This document shows positions 8,527 through 17,361 of a DNA stretch of 64,000 nt, piece by piece. The notes below the pieces were generated by a model, which was not told the origin of the DNA, searched no databases, and worked only from the letters and a program-made list of their open reading frames with translations. Position 1 is the first letter of the stretch. Every line of letters starts with the position of its first letter. Both the position numbers and the translations under genes were made by a program. The stretch covers positions 1-64,000 of the forward strand of contig JBALWA010000001.1 in NCBI GenBank assembly GCA_036960305.1. The letters are read 5' to 3'. Origin of the DNA: JBALVT01 sp036960305 (GTDB taxonomy: Bacteria > Pseudomonadota > Gammaproteobacteria > Pseudomonadales > Halieaceae).

Positions 8527-9954
8527 CTATTGGTCTGCTGGAGATCCTTTTCCCGGTATGAGCAGAATGGTCAGGCCCAGCAGGAAGGGCAGGCTGCGCT
8601 CGGCAATATCTCCCGGCGTGTTGGGCAGAAGGTAGCAGGTCACCGCCGCCAGGAAACCCGCCGCGATCGCCGGCAATATTCTCCCGGGATTGAGCTTCGC
8701 GCCAAGTGCGCGACAGAGGATTACGGGTCCCAACGCTGAGCCAATCGCTACCCAGGCAAACAAGACACGCTGGAAAATGGTTGCCGGCAAGTAGATTGCA
8801 ACGCCTATGGCGATCATTGATATTACGGCAATGGTGAGTCGGGATAAGGTCAATGCCCGCATTGGATGGTGCTCATTGATACCCAGATCATGTGCCACGG
8901 TGGTGCCGGCCACCAGTAACATACTGTCTGCCGTAGACATGATGGCGGACAGGACTGCCGCGAGCAGGATCGCTCCCACAACCGATGGAAACAAAGCTGC
9001 GTTGACCGCGAAAAAAACCTGTTCGGGGTTGTCCAGTTCTTTAAGTAGAAGGCGTCCCGCCAGTCCCACCAGGCACATACCGAAAAACACCACGGCATAC
9101 CAGGTGGTGGCAATCACCTGCCCCTGACGCAGCGCGTTGTGATCACGCAGGGCCATGAAGCGGGCGACCAGGTGAGGTTGTCCTATAGACGACACGCCGA
9201 TCAACAGTGAGCCGGCGATCATGCCCGCCGCCATGAGGCCCACATTGTTGCCTGTGAGGCTGAGGTACTCTGGGTCGGTAGTTTCGATGAGGGCCTGCCA
9301 GAAGGCCGTGGGGCCACCCACGCTCATGATGGCGGCTGTCGGTAGCAAGATGGCGCAGAGTATCATCAGTAAGCCCTGCAGCGTGTCGGTGACACTGACT
9401 GCCCAGAACCCGCCCAGTAGTGTATAGACCATGATGATGGCACCGCCCAGCATAATGCTTTCTGCACTGCCAAGGCCAAAGGTGGCAGCAAAGGTATTGC
9501 CGGCGCCCTGAAATTGGGAGGCCACATAGATCACAAAGCAAAACAGGATGATGGCCGATACCAGGGTGACGATGCGCTGTCGTTGTTTGCCTAGGGTGCC
9601 CAGGGCGATAAATTCGGTGGCGGAGAGCAGCTCCCGTTCAGCGCCTATCGCCATGACCCGTGGCGCAACGATCCACCAGCTGAACCCGCATCCAAGTACA
9701 GCCCCCAGGGCCACCCACAGAGCCGGCAGTCCTATGCTGTACGCGAGGCCGCTCATGCCCAGCAGTGTCCAGGCGGAAGCCGCACTGGCAGAATAGCTGA
9801 TTGCCGCGACCCAAGGCCCTAGCTGGCGGCCGGCGAGAAAGAAGTCCTGTTCGGATTTAACCCGGCGTTGGGCCCAGAAGCCAATAAAGATAAGCAGCAA
9901 TTTGTAGCTGACAAGCGTAATCAGAACCACTTCTTGGTCGAACATTTGCGCCAT
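8527..9954 (-). CDS. Sodium:solute symporter (SSS/PutP-like)
   Basis: A 475-residue inner-membrane carrier with about thirteen membrane helices, matching the SSS family that includes PutP and PanF. The N-terminal FFLAGRQLGPWVAAISYSAS and the SSIGQPHLVARFMA loop are family hallmarks for sodium binding and transport. The substrate cannot be read from the sequence. It ends four bases from the Rieske oxygenase stop (convergent) and its start faces the CoA-transferase gene at 10109, with an AT-rich dyad between them, so import of a pathway substrate or fragment is plausible. Confidence 0.85.
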   Translation of the reverse strand: MAQMFDQEVVLITLVSYKLLLIFIGFWAQRRVKSEQDFFLAGRQLGPWVAAISYSASAASAWTLLGMSGLAYSIGLPALWVALGAVLGCGFSWWIVAPRVMAIGAERELLSATEFIALGTLGKQRQRIVTLVSAIILFCFVIYVASQFQGAGNTFAATFGLGSAESIMLGGAIIMVYTLLGGFWAVSVTDTLQGLLMILCAILLPTAAIMSVGGPTAFWQALIETTDPEYLSLTGNNVGLMAAGMIAGSLLIGVSSIGQPHLVARFMALRDHNALRQGQVIATTWYAVVFFGMCLVGLAGRLLLKELDNPEQVFFAVNAALFPSVVGAILLAAVLSAIMSTADSMLLVAGTTVAHDLGINEHHPMRALTLSRLTIAVISMIAIGVAIYLPATIFQRVLFAWVAIGSALGPVILCRALGAKLNPGRILPAIAAGFLAAVTCYLLPNTPGDIAERSLPFLLGLTILLIPGKGSPADQ

Positions 9955-9975
9955 TTTTCCGATAGTTAGAGTGCA

Positions 9976-9993
9976 AATGTTATATTGACATAT
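9976..9993. promoter_or_regulatory. AT-rich dyad, candidate operator
   Basis: AATGTTATATTGACATAT lies between the divergent symporter and CoA-transferase genes. Its left half equals the AATGTTATAT half-site found at 23071 in front of the GntR regulator. Binding by that regulator is inference. Confidence 0.4.
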
Positions 9994-10108
9994 CTTTCGG
10001 TCAAGTTATAGTCTCAAGCTGTCTAGTAAGCACTTTGACGCCCGTTGAAATAGAGTGAAAATCAAGCCACACTGCAGTGCGGAAACCGAGAATTGGGAGT
10101 TATCAGGA

Positions 10109-11311
10109 ATGAGTAAAGCCGAAAGGCCGCTGGAAGGCGTGCGGGTTGTCGAGATGGGGCAGTTATTGGCAGGCCCTTTTACCGGAACTATTTTGTCGTA
10201 TTTTGGCGCCGAGGTGATCAAAATCGAGCCTCCCACCGGTGACCCCATTCGCGGTTGGCGCCTGGTTAAGGACGGCACATCGTTCTGGCATCGCTCCCTG
10301 GGACGGAATAAGAAAAGCGTTACGCTTGATTTGAAAACTGAGCGCGGTCGCGCCCTGGCCAAGACCTTGCTATTGACCGCGGATGTCGTCGTAGAGAATT
10401 TTCGTCCCGGCTTGATAGAGAGTTGGGGGATGGGGCCGGAAGACCTGAAAAAGGAGAACCCGGGTCTGATCTACGCCCGTATCTCCGGCTATGGCCAAAC
10501 TGGTCCGAACGCCTCGAAACCGGGCTATGCCTCCGTGACTGAGGGTTTCGGCGGTTTTCGTTACATCAACGGTGAACCCGGCAAGGCCCCCGTACGCCCT
10601 AATATCAGTCTGGGGGACTCACTGTCTGCGATTCATGCCGCTCTGGGTGTGGCCCTGGCGTTAATCCAGCGTGCAAAGCCCGGGTCAGGGGAGGGGCAAG
10701 TCATCGATGTCGCCCTGTACGAATCCATCTTTAACCTGATGGAGGGCATCGTGCCGGAGTACGATGGTGGCGGGGTTGTGCGGGAGCCATCTGGCACCAC
10801 GATAACCGGCATTGTGCCCACGAATACCTACCTTTGCGATGATGGCAAGCACGTGGTCATCGGTGGCAATGGCGATTCAATATACAAGCGTTTGATGACG
10901 GCCGCCGGCCGTTCGGATCTGGCTGAAGATCCGGAGTTGGCCGTGAATGCCGGGCGAGTGGTACGTGAAGCGGAGATTGATGCCGCACTCTCAGAATGGT
11001 GTACAGCGCATTCTTCTGCTCATATCATCGCGACGCTTGAAGAGGTCAGGGTGCCCGTGGGCCCAATCTACAACGTTGAAGACATGATGAACGACCCGCA
11101 TTACCAGGCTCGCGGCCTGTTTGAGACCGTGGAAATTGATGGGGAGCCTCTGAAGATACCCGCCATAATGCCTCGCATGGAAGGTACCCCAGGTCGCACT
11201 GACTGGCCCGGTATGGAAATCGGCAGTCATAACGACGAAGTGTTACGTGGCATTCTGAAGCTTGATGAGGCAGAAATCGAACAGCTTAGGGCCGACGGGG
11301 TCTGTATCTAA
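10109..11311 (+). CDS. CaiB/BaiF family CoA-transferase (copy 1)
   Basis: A 400-residue class III CoA-transferase, which moves CoA between carboxylic acids through an aspartyl-CoA intermediate. The N-terminal EGVRVVEMGQLLAGPF and the AEVIKIEPP nucleotide-fold segment are typical, as are VVENFRPG and ARISGYGQTGP. The expected catalytic aspartate is that of SLGDSLSAIHAALG. I chose ATG 10109 because the family signature starts just after it. It may activate a dicarboxylic or tricarboxylic acid from ring fragments for the HMG-CoA-lyase-family enzyme at 17362 (inference). The other copy is at 16139-17326. Confidence 0.88.
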   Translation: MSKAERPLEGVRVVEMGQLLAGPFTGTILSYFGAEVIKIEPPTGDPIRGWRLVKDGTSFWHRSLGRNKKSVTLDLKTERGRALAKTLLLTADVVVENFRPGLIESWGMGPEDLKKENPGLIYARISGYGQTGPNASKPGYASVTEGFGGFRYINGEPGKAPVRPNISLGDSLSAIHAALGVALALIQRAKPGSGEGQVIDVALYESIFNLMEGIVPEYDGGGVVREPSGTTITGIVPTNTYLCDDGKHVVIGGNGDSIYKRLMTAAGRSDLAEDPELAVNAGRVVREAEIDAALSEWCTAHSSAHIIATLEEVRVPVGPIYNVEDMMNDPHYQARGLFETVEIDGEPLKIPAIMPRMEGTPGRTDWPGMEIGSHNDEVLRGILKLDEAEIEQLRADGVCI

Positions 11312-11365
11312 GCTCAGGGCAGTGGGCGCTGCGAGAACGTAGTATCTGCTGTTGTCCCCATGGGG

Positions 11366-11402
11366 TAATCGGGCGAGGACATCATTGATGACTGCCCGAT
11401 TA
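11366..11402. terminator. Inverted repeat between convergent genes
   Basis: TAATCGGGC at 11366-11374 pairs with GCCCGATTA at 11394-11402 around a 19-base loop, between the ends of the CoA-transferase and cupin genes. It has no long T run, so terminator activity is only likely by position. Confidence 0.45.
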
Positions 11403-11420
11403 TTCATACCTGGGGGAGGC

Positions 11421-12320
11421 TCACATATAGTCAGGGCGTTTCATTGGCCCTACTGATGCTGATCGCACAGGGAGTACCAACTCGGGGGGCTCCGTGTTGG
11501 GGAAACCCTCGCCCCAGTTCACTGCGTCGCCCTGCATTTCTACGCGCGCATTGTCTGTATACCAGTCAACCAATTGACCGTCGCAGCGGAGAATCCAGAC
11601 GGTCCCTTCCTCGCCTGCAGTGAAGTCGCCGTGGCGAATCCCCCGGGGGCGGAAGAAATACTGTCCTTTCACCATTTCGCCGAAGTTGTAATCGAAGGTG
11701 CCGTCAAGGCAGTAAGCTTCTTCGAAGCAAGGGTGGTGCGCCAGGGGGTGCTCGCGCCAGCCAGGTTTGGCCTTGATAAGTCGGGTGTAAAAGCCTGTCT
11801 CCACGTCGTGATACAGCATCTTGATAAACAGGCCGGGTACCGGTGTTCCGCCTCGCTCGAAGTCCATGGGGCTGCCGTGCTCGGGGTCTGTCACGTCGTA
11901 CCAGTCCTGGGTGCCGGAACTGTTGATTGTTAGCTCGTCAAAGTCACGTGCTTCGGGGCCGTTCGCTGACGCCGGGGTGAAAGTCCAGTTGCCGTATTCA
12001 CGGAACAGCAGGATGATAGTGCCCGCTTTAACCTTCAGTTCCGGTGTCAGTACACCTTTGGGTGCGCACCAGTATCCATTTGCTGACAGTGTTTCGCTAC
12101 CCAGTTGCACCTCGCCTTCCAGCACGTACCACTCGGTCAGTGCCGCGTGTAGGCCTGCCGGGCGCGTCCAGTCGCTGGTGAATTCTACCCGCAGTGATGC
12201 TGAGCCATCTTCTTCGTCATAGCTCAGGTTTTGCTGGCGCGCATCGCCGCTGGCGTGGCTGAATTCCGCGATATGCCATATCAGGTCTCTCTCATCGACT
12301 AATTCTACATGTGGTCTCAT
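11421..12320 (-). CDS. Bicupin protein (ChrR/DUF4437-like)
   Basis: A 299-residue protein with two cupin-like halves. The first half has an acidic ALTEWYVLEGEVQLG strand; the second holds a likely metal site formed by EHPLAHHP, FEEAYCLDG and RPRGIRHGDF. Cupins of this kind can be dioxygenases, isomerases or sensors, and the sequence does not decide which. A cupin with an intact metal site inside an oxidative catabolic island could act on a pyrrole or diketone ring fragment, but this is conjecture. It is divergently placed from the LysR gene at 12466, whose palindromic site lies between them. Confidence 0.6.
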   Translation of the reverse strand: MRPHVELVDERDLIWHIAEFSHASGDARQQNLSYDEEDGSASLRVEFTSDWTRPAGLHAALTEWYVLEGEVQLGSETLSANGYWCAPKGVLTPELKVKAGTIILLFREYGNWTFTPASANGPEARDFDELTINSSGTQDWYDVTDPEHGSPMDFERGGTPVPGLFIKMLYHDVETGFYTRLIKAKPGWREHPLAHHPCFEEAYCLDGTFDYNFGEMVKGQYFFRPRGIRHGDFTAGEEGTVWILRCDGQLVDWYTDNARVEMQGDAVNWGEGFPNTEPPELVLPVRSASVGPMKRPDYM

Positions 12321-12421
12321 GGTATCGGTTCCCGTTGGTTTGATCGGTGCTTTGCTTGCTTGAAAACAGTGTCCAGCCTAGACAAAATTAAGCATAAATA
12401 AAAATTGATATTATTGTAGTT

Positions 12422-12445
12422 ATGTATAGATAATAGTCTATACAT
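12422..12445. promoter_or_regulatory. Palindrome upstream of the LysR gene
   Basis: ATGTATAGA at 12422-12430 and TCTATACAT at 12437-12445 form a perfect 9-base dyad with a 6-base spacer, ending 20 bases before the LysR start. This position and symmetry suit a LysR-family self-regulation site that would also control the divergent cupin gene. Confidence 0.6.
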
Positions 12446-12465
12446 CGGGAAAAGAGGTAGGTTTC

Positions 12466-13434
12466 GTGGCGGGGGAGTTGGATACGCGATTACTGGCCAG
12501 GCTGGGCACGCTGCGGCAGCTGGAAATATTCATGAAGGTGGCCGAGGTTGGCGGTATGGCGCAGGCTGCCGAGCAGTTACATTTGTCCCAGCCCAGTGTG
12601 TCAATCCAGGTACGCAAGCTGGCTGAGGCTGTAGGGCTGCCGTTGTATGAGGTTATCGGTAGGCGCCTGCAGCTCACCGAGGCAGGGCACAGGGTGGTTG
12701 AAGCTGGCCGCGAAATTCTCGACACATTCAACCGGCTTGACGGCACGCTCAACGACCTGAAGGGGCTGCGTACGGGGTGTCTTCGGCTAGCGGTAGACAG
12801 CAGTGCCAAATACTTCCTGCCCCAGTTACTTGGCCCCTTTCTTCGTCGTCACCCCAGTGTAGAAGTGGAGTTCGTAGAGGGGGAGCGCAGTTTTCTTCTC
12901 GATCGCATTGGGCAAAACCTCGACGATCTCTATTTTTTCAATCATGTTCCCCCGGGGCTGGATATCACCCATCACCCTTTTCTGCCAAACCCCCTAATCG
13001 TGGTCGCCAGAGAAGACCATCCTCTGGCGGATTCGGCGCAACACACCTGGCAAAGCCTGGTGGAAGAGCGTCTGATCCTCCAGAGGAAAGGGACGGGCTC
13101 ACGCCTGGCCATCGACGAGTTCCTGTCCAGTAACGGCTTAAAAATCGAGCGCTCCTTGTCACTTTCCAGCAGTGAAGCGATCAAGCTTTCGGTGATGGCC
13201 GATATGGGGGTGGGGATACTGTCTGCCTATGCGTTGGTGAATGCGCAGACGGATGGCCTGGCTCAGCTGCGACTGCAGGGTTTCCCCATTATGACCCATT
13301 GGCATGTGATCCACCTGCGACAGAAGCAGTTGTCACCCGTTGCCCGCAGCTTCCTTGATTTCGTACTGGAGGAGGGGGAGCGGTATCTGCCCATGGATAA
13401 AATCGAGGATACCGTCAGGCAGGCAGCGCTGTAA
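12466..13434 (+). CDS. LysR-family transcriptional regulator (CbbR-like)
   Basis: A 322-residue regulator with the N-terminal winged helix-turn-helix (LRQLEIFMKVAEVGG, then AAEQLHLSQPSVSIQVRKLAE) and a C-terminal effector-binding domain. It starts with GTG 12466 behind an AGGTAGG ribosome binding site. LysR proteins bind dyads near divergent promoters and respond to pathway metabolites. The palindrome at 12422-12445 and the divergent bicupin gene make that gene the most likely direct target. It could also affect the hydratase and CoA-transferase genes downstream. No ligand can be inferred. Confidence 0.92.
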   Translation: MAGELDTRLLARLGTLRQLEIFMKVAEVGGMAQAAEQLHLSQPSVSIQVRKLAEAVGLPLYEVIGRRLQLTEAGHRVVEAGREILDTFNRLDGTLNDLKGLRTGCLRLAVDSSAKYFLPQLLGPFLRRHPSVEVEFVEGERSFLLDRIGQNLDDLYFFNHVPPGLDITHHPFLPNPLIVVAREDHPLADSAQHTWQSLVEERLILQRKGTGSRLAIDEFLSSNGLKIERSLSLSSSEAIKLSVMADMGVGILSAYALVNAQTDGLAQLRLQGFPIMTHWHVIHLRQKQLSPVARSFLDFVLEEGERYLPMDKIEDTVRQAAL

Positions 13435-13526
13435 GTCACACCCCTGGAAAAATATTTTTGATTTAAGTGAACCGTCTGGATTTTCGCTCCGTATAACTTT
13501 CCATAACCCATTACGGAGAAACGAAA

Positions 13527-13934
13527 ATGATCTACAAGATGATGACAATAGCAGCCTTCGTGCTCAGCTCACTGATATTCACACAGGTTTCATCGGCTGA
13601 TGTTGTGGCCACTGAAAGCGCCAAAATAGTTGTTTATCGAGCAGATGAGTCAATGAGTACTCGACGCGTCGGTATGAATCTGCACGGGTCTGCACAGAGT
13701 CTTGGTCGCTTGAATGCAAACGATAGTGTTGTGATTACGCAGCCTGCAGGCGCGTTCACGCTGGTATCCAGTATCAGGGGAGCAAGCCCGCTGGTCATGG
13801 ACCTCAAGCCCGGTAAGACCTACTACGTGCATACAGAAATGGACATGAGCGGAAACAAGGTCATGGTCCACTTTGCTGAAGTAGAGGAACATGTAGCCAA
13901 GGTGCAGCAGCCAATGCTGGAGACCACTATCTAG
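13527..13934 (+). CDS. Exported DUF2846-like protein
   Basis: A 135-residue protein with a clear signal peptide (KMMTIAAFVLSSLIFTQVSSAD). The mature part resembles the DUF2846 fold: AKIVVYRADE, then a short beta-rich domain with LKPGKTYYVHTEMD near the end. No function is known for the family. The start at ATG 13527 has a CGGAGA ribosome binding site. A strong terminator follows at 13963, so this is a single-gene unit, unconnected in transcription with the hydratase genes. Confidence 0.65.
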   Translation: MIYKMMTIAAFVLSSLIFTQVSSADVVATESAKIVVYRADESMSTRRVGMNLHGSAQSLGRLNANDSVVITQPAGAFTLVSSIRGASPLVMDLKPGKTYYVHTEMDMSGNKVMVHFAEVEEHVAKVQQPMLETTI

Positions 13935-13962
13935 CATGAATTAAAATTTCAGGTCCCCTTGA

Positions 13963-13999
13963 AGGCGTTGTAATCCCAGGATTACAGCGCCTTTTTTTT
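13963..13999 (+). terminator. Rho-independent terminator
   Basis: GGCGTTGTAATCC and GGATTACAGCGCC form a stem of 13 pairs (one G-T) around a two-base gap, followed by ten T residues. It ends transcription of the DUF2846-like gene. Confidence 0.92.
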
Positions 14000-14051
14000 T
14001 GGGTGGTTTTCTGTGGATTACACGACGTAAGATATAATGGTATATTTATAG

Positions 14052-14066
14052 AACAAATGATTTGTT
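14052..14066. promoter_or_regulatory. Short palindrome before the hydratase operon
   Basis: AACAAATGATTTGTT is a perfect dyad about 45 bases upstream of the LeuC-like start. An AT-rich TATAATGG precedes it at 14033. It may be an operator, but its sequence differs from the dyads shared by other island promoters. Confidence 0.35.
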
Positions 14067-14111
14067 GCAGCGGTGCTTGCTAAGAATACGCCGCCATTAT
14101 TGCGAGGATAC

Positions 14112-15518
14112 ATGGGCCTTAGCCTGTTTGAAAAACTGTGGCAGGAGCATCAAGTGGAGGGTCAGGGCGACGGTACTGACCTGATCTACATCGATAGGAT
14201 TTTCCTGCACGAACGCACGGGCTCTATTGCGCTTTCTGGCTTGCAGGAAAAGGGTCGCGAGGTGTTTTCTCCCGAGCAGGTTTTTTGCTGTATGGATCAC
14301 ATTGTCGATACCTTCATAGATCGCAGTGATGAAACGACACTGCCCAGTGGCAAGGACTTCATCGTAGCCACCCGGGAACACAGCCAGCGGGCCGGTATTA
14401 CCCTGTTTGATTTGGACGACCCACGCCAGGGTATTGTGCATGTCGTGTCGCCCGAGCAGGGCATTGTACAGCCAGGTATGACACTGGTCTGTCCAGACAG
14501 TCACACCTGTACCCAGGGCGCGATGGGGGCTCTGGCCTGGGGTATTGGTTCCAGTGAGGCAGAGCATGCCATGGTGACAAAAACCTTGCGTGTGAAGCGG
14601 CCGAAGGTCATGTCGATTATCTTCGAGGGCAAGCTGGTGCCAGGTGTCGGTGCCAAGGATATGATCCTGCACCTGATCGCTAAATACGGCGCGGCAGGGG
14701 GCAGTGGTTACGCGCTGGAGTTTTCAGGTCCGGTGGTGTCGGCAATGGACATGGAGGCGCGGATGACCCTGTGCAACATGGCTGTTGAGTTTTCTGCCTT
14801 CACCGGCTTGATAGCACCGGATGAGAAAACCATTACGTATCTGCAGGGCCGGCCATTTGCCCCCAAGGGCATGGACTGGACTCTGGCGAGCGAGTATTGG
14901 CGCGAATTGGGGGCCGACCCGGATGCGCACTACGACCAATGCCTGGTGGTGGACTGTTCCAGTCTGGAACCGCAGGTCAGTTGGGGTACCAGTCCAGAGC
15001 ATACTGTCGCAGTCAGTGCGACGGTGCCCCTTGTAGCGGGAGACGATAGCGTCAATGGGCCCGGCCTGGCCCGCGCCGCCGAATATATGGCGATAACACC
15101 GGGAGAGCCTATCGCTGGGCAGGTGCTGGATGCGGCCTTCATAGGTTCCTGTACCAATAGCAGAATCACTGATTTGCGTCTGGCGGCCCAGGTGTTGCGT
15201 GGACGCAAGGTGGCACAGGGTATTCGCGCGATTTGTGTTCCCGGCTCCATGCTGGTTAAGGCTCAGGCGGAGGCAGAGGGCCTGGACCGTGTCTTCACTG
15301 AGGCGGGTTTTGAATGGCGTGCTTCCGGGTGCTCCATGTGCTTTTTCGCCGGCGGCGAGCACTTTGGTTATCAGGAGCGGGTGATCAGCACGACAAACCG
15401 TAATTTTGAGAGCCGTCAAGGACCCAAGACTCGCACACATCTGGCTAGCCCGGCGACAGTCGCGGCCTCTGCGGTATGCGGTCACATCGCAGACCCGCGC
15501 CAATTTCTGGAGTTTTGA
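14112..15518 (+). CDS. LeuC-like hydratase large subunit (aconitase family)
   Basis: A 468-residue large subunit of a 4Fe-4S dehydratase in the LeuC/DmdA group. The cluster cysteines are in IGSCTNSR and the CSMC pair of ASGCSMCFF, and substrate-site segments CPDSHTCTQGA and GSSEAEHAM are present. I prefer ATG 14112 because LeuC proteins start near LFEKLW; ATG 14073 would add 13 residues. It overlaps the small-subunit gene by one base. Leucine genes leuA and leuB are not nearby. With an isocitrate-lyase-family enzyme in the same island, hydration of a dialkylmaleate, as by dimethylmaleate hydratase in nicotinate fermentation, is the best guess. Maleate or citraconate hydratase are alternatives. 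Confidence 0.88.
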   Translation: MGLSLFEKLWQEHQVEGQGDGTDLIYIDRIFLHERTGSIALSGLQEKGREVFSPEQVFCCMDHIVDTFIDRSDETTLPSGKDFIVATREHSQRAGITLFDLDDPRQGIVHVVSPEQGIVQPGMTLVCPDSHTCTQGAMGALAWGIGSSEAEHAMVTKTLRVKRPKVMSIIFEGKLVPGVGAKDMILHLIAKYGAAGGSGYALEFSGPVVSAMDMEARMTLCNMAVEFSAFTGLIAPDEKTITYLQGRPFAPKGMDWTLASEYWRELGADPDAHYDQCLVVDCSSLEPQVSWGTSPEHTVAVSATVPLVAGDDSVNGPGLARAAEYMAITPGEPIAGQVLDAAFIGSCTNSRITDLRLAAQVLRGRKVAQGIRAICVPGSMLVKAQAEAEGLDRVFTEAGFEWRASGCSMCFFAGGEHFGYQERVISTTNRNFESRQGPKTRTHLASPATVAASAVCGHIADPRQFLEF

Positions 15519-16135
15519 TGGAGAAGTTCCAACAGCACAGCGGCGTGGCTGCTCCGCTCTTACGTGCCAATGTCGATACTGACGCCATTATTCCTTCACG
15601 GGAGATGACGCGAGTATCCCGGCAGGGGCTCTCCTCGGGCTTATTTGCGGGTTGGCGTTATCTGCAGCAATCTTCTCGCGAGCCAGATCCCGCTTTCATT
15701 CTTAATCAGCCAGATTATGAAAACACCAGTATCCTGCTGTCCGGAAGCAACTTCGGCTGTGGGTCCTCACGGGAGCACGCCGTGTGGGCACTGGCTGAGT
15801 ACGGTATTCGCGCGATTATCGCACCGGGCTTTGGTGGGATCTTCGCGAGTAACTGTGTGCGTAACGGGCTTTTACCGCTGGAGCTGGATGAGGCCTGTGT
15901 GCAGGCGATAGCGGCGTGGGTGGCAGAAGATCCTCGTGAGCACCGTGTCACTATCGATCTGATGGCGCAAACCGTAGCTGCTGCCGGGGTCTGTTACGCC
16001 TTCGAGATGGATTCGGGTTCAAAGGATATGTTGATCAATGGCCTGGATGCTATCGCCTTGACGCAAACCCGTTGGCCCGAGATTGAGGCGTTTCATGTCG
16101 GCAGGAAGACCCTGCGCCCCTGGTTGTATAACTGA
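15518..16135 (+). CDS. LeuD-like hydratase small subunit
   Basis: A 205-residue swivel-domain subunit that completes the LeuC-like enzyme. NVDTDAIIPSREM, SGSNFGCGSSREHAVWAL and GGIFASNCVRNGLLPL are the family motifs that position substrate against the cluster. The start codon ATG 15518 overlaps the large-subunit stop (TGATG), showing tight coupling. Length and motifs match LeuD, so heterodimer formation is safe. The substrate is not readable from the sequence; the context points to a substituted maleate rather than isopropylmalate. Four bases separate its stop from that of the convergent CoA-transferase gene. Confidence 0.88.
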   Translation: MEKFQQHSGVAAPLLRANVDTDAIIPSREMTRVSRQGLSSGLFAGWRYLQQSSREPDPAFILNQPDYENTSILLSGSNFGCGSSREHAVWALAEYGIRAIIAPGFGGIFASNCVRNGLLPLELDEACVQAIAAWVAEDPREHRVTIDLMAQTVAAAGVCYAFEMDSGSKDMLINGLDAIALTQTRWPEIEAFHVGRKTLRPWLYN

Positions 16136-16138
16136 GTT

Positions 16139-17326
16139 CTAGTCAGCGATGAGAACGCCGGCCGCGACCAGCGCGTGTATGCGTTCATCACTGAGTCCCA
16201 GGGCATGGAGGTGTTGTTTGCCGCCCTGGCCTGGTTGAGGGGGTGATTGGCGCAGCTGTGCCTTGTGGCCATCAAACTCCAATGGTAGTCCTGGGAGCTT
16301 GATGGTCTCTCCCGTGTTCAGCGTAATGTCCATAAGCCCGCCTCCTTCAAGCATATGCGGGTCGTCCACCAGGTCGATGGGCTTGTTGATGGGGGCGAAA
16401 GGTACGCCGGCCCGGTCCAGTCGGGCCATGAGCTGTTCTTTGCTGAGCTCGCTGAACAGTGACTGGATGCGGGGAATGATTCTGTCTCGCTGCTGGACGC
16501 GCTCATTGTTGTTCTGCAGCAGTGCATCTTGAGCAAAGTCGGCGAAGTCGAATTCTTCGCAAAAGCGTTGCCACAGTGAATCACTGACTACACCCACGAA
16601 TACCTGTTCTCCCTCCTGACTGGTAAATATATCGTAGACCGACCAGGCGCTGCGGCGAACGGACATAGGCGGGGGTTCCTCACCCAGCACGCCCTGTTGC
16701 GCAATGTGCTGCCCAACCATGAAGGCGGTGGTTTCAAACAGGGAGCTGGTAACGTGTTTGCCTTTGCCGGTCTGGTGGCGTTCCTGTAACGCGGCCAGAA
16801 TGCCAATGACGCCGAACATTCCACCGGTGATATCAATGACGGAGCTTCCCGCGCGCATTGGTTTGTCGGGCAGTCCTGTCATATAGGCCAGCCCACCCAT
16901 CATTTGCGTCACCTCGTCTAGCGCAGTGCGGTGTTCGTAGGGGCCGGATAAGAAGCCCTTGAGTGAACAGTAAATTAGCGACGGGCTGATATCGCTAAGG
17001 GTCTGGTAGCCCAGTCCCAGTTTGTCCATCGCTCCTGGCCTGAAGTTTTCGACCATGATATCGCTGCGACCTATCATGTCCCGGGCCAGCGCAAGGCCGT
17101 CTGCAGATTTCAGGTCGAGACAGAGGCTGGATTTATTGCGGTTGTACATGCTGAAGTAGCCACCACCGCTGCCTTTTAGCTTGCGGGTGTTGTCACCCTG
17201 CAGTGGTTCTACTTTGATTACATCGGCCCCCAGGTCGGCGAGAATTACGCCAACGGTGGGGCCCATCACCATATGGGTGAATTCCACCACCTTGAGGCCT
17301 GCCAGGGGTGTCATTGGATCTGTCAT
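16139..17326 (-). CDS. CaiB/BaiF family CoA-transferase (copy 2)
   Basis: A 395-residue class III CoA-transferase. Family signatures are AGLKVVEFTHMVMGPTVG, ADVIKVEPLQGD, VENFRPGAMDKLGLGY and the probable catalytic aspartate in SSVIDITGGMFG. It faces the HMG-CoA-lyase-family gene across a 35-base promoter region with a strong AT-rich dyad, so the two are probably controlled together. In itaconate and related pathways a CoA-transferase and a CoA lyase act in series: one loads CoA on an acid, the other cleaves the hydroxyacyl-CoA. The same logic could treat a hydroxylated tricarboxylate here (inference). Confidence 0.88.
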   Translation of the reverse strand: MTDPMTPLAGLKVVEFTHMVMGPTVGVILADLGADVIKVEPLQGDNTRKLKGSGGGYFSMYNRNKSSLCLDLKSADGLALARDMIGRSDIMVENFRPGAMDKLGLGYQTLSDISPSLIYCSLKGFLSGPYEHRTALDEVTQMMGGLAYMTGLPDKPMRAGSSVIDITGGMFGVIGILAALQERHQTGKGKHVTSSLFETTAFMVGQHIAQQGVLGEEPPPMSVRRSAWSVYDIFTSQEGEQVFVGVVSDSLWQRFCEEFDFADFAQDALLQNNNERVQQRDRIIPRIQSLFSELSKEQLMARLDRAGVPFAPINKPIDLVDDPHMLEGGGLMDITLNTGETIKLPGLPLEFDGHKAQLRQSPPQPGQGGKQHLHALGLSDERIHALVAAGVLIAD

Positions 17327-17361
17327 AAACAGGCTCTTGCTTGATAAGCGCTCGGGATTAA

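Noticed and set aside
14112..16135. LeuC/LeuD as ordinary leucine biosynthesis isopropylmalate isomerase
   Set aside because: No leuA or leuB nearby, and the genes are placed among CoA-transferase and CoA-lyase genes; leucine role cannot be excluded without the rest of the genome, but is not favoured.
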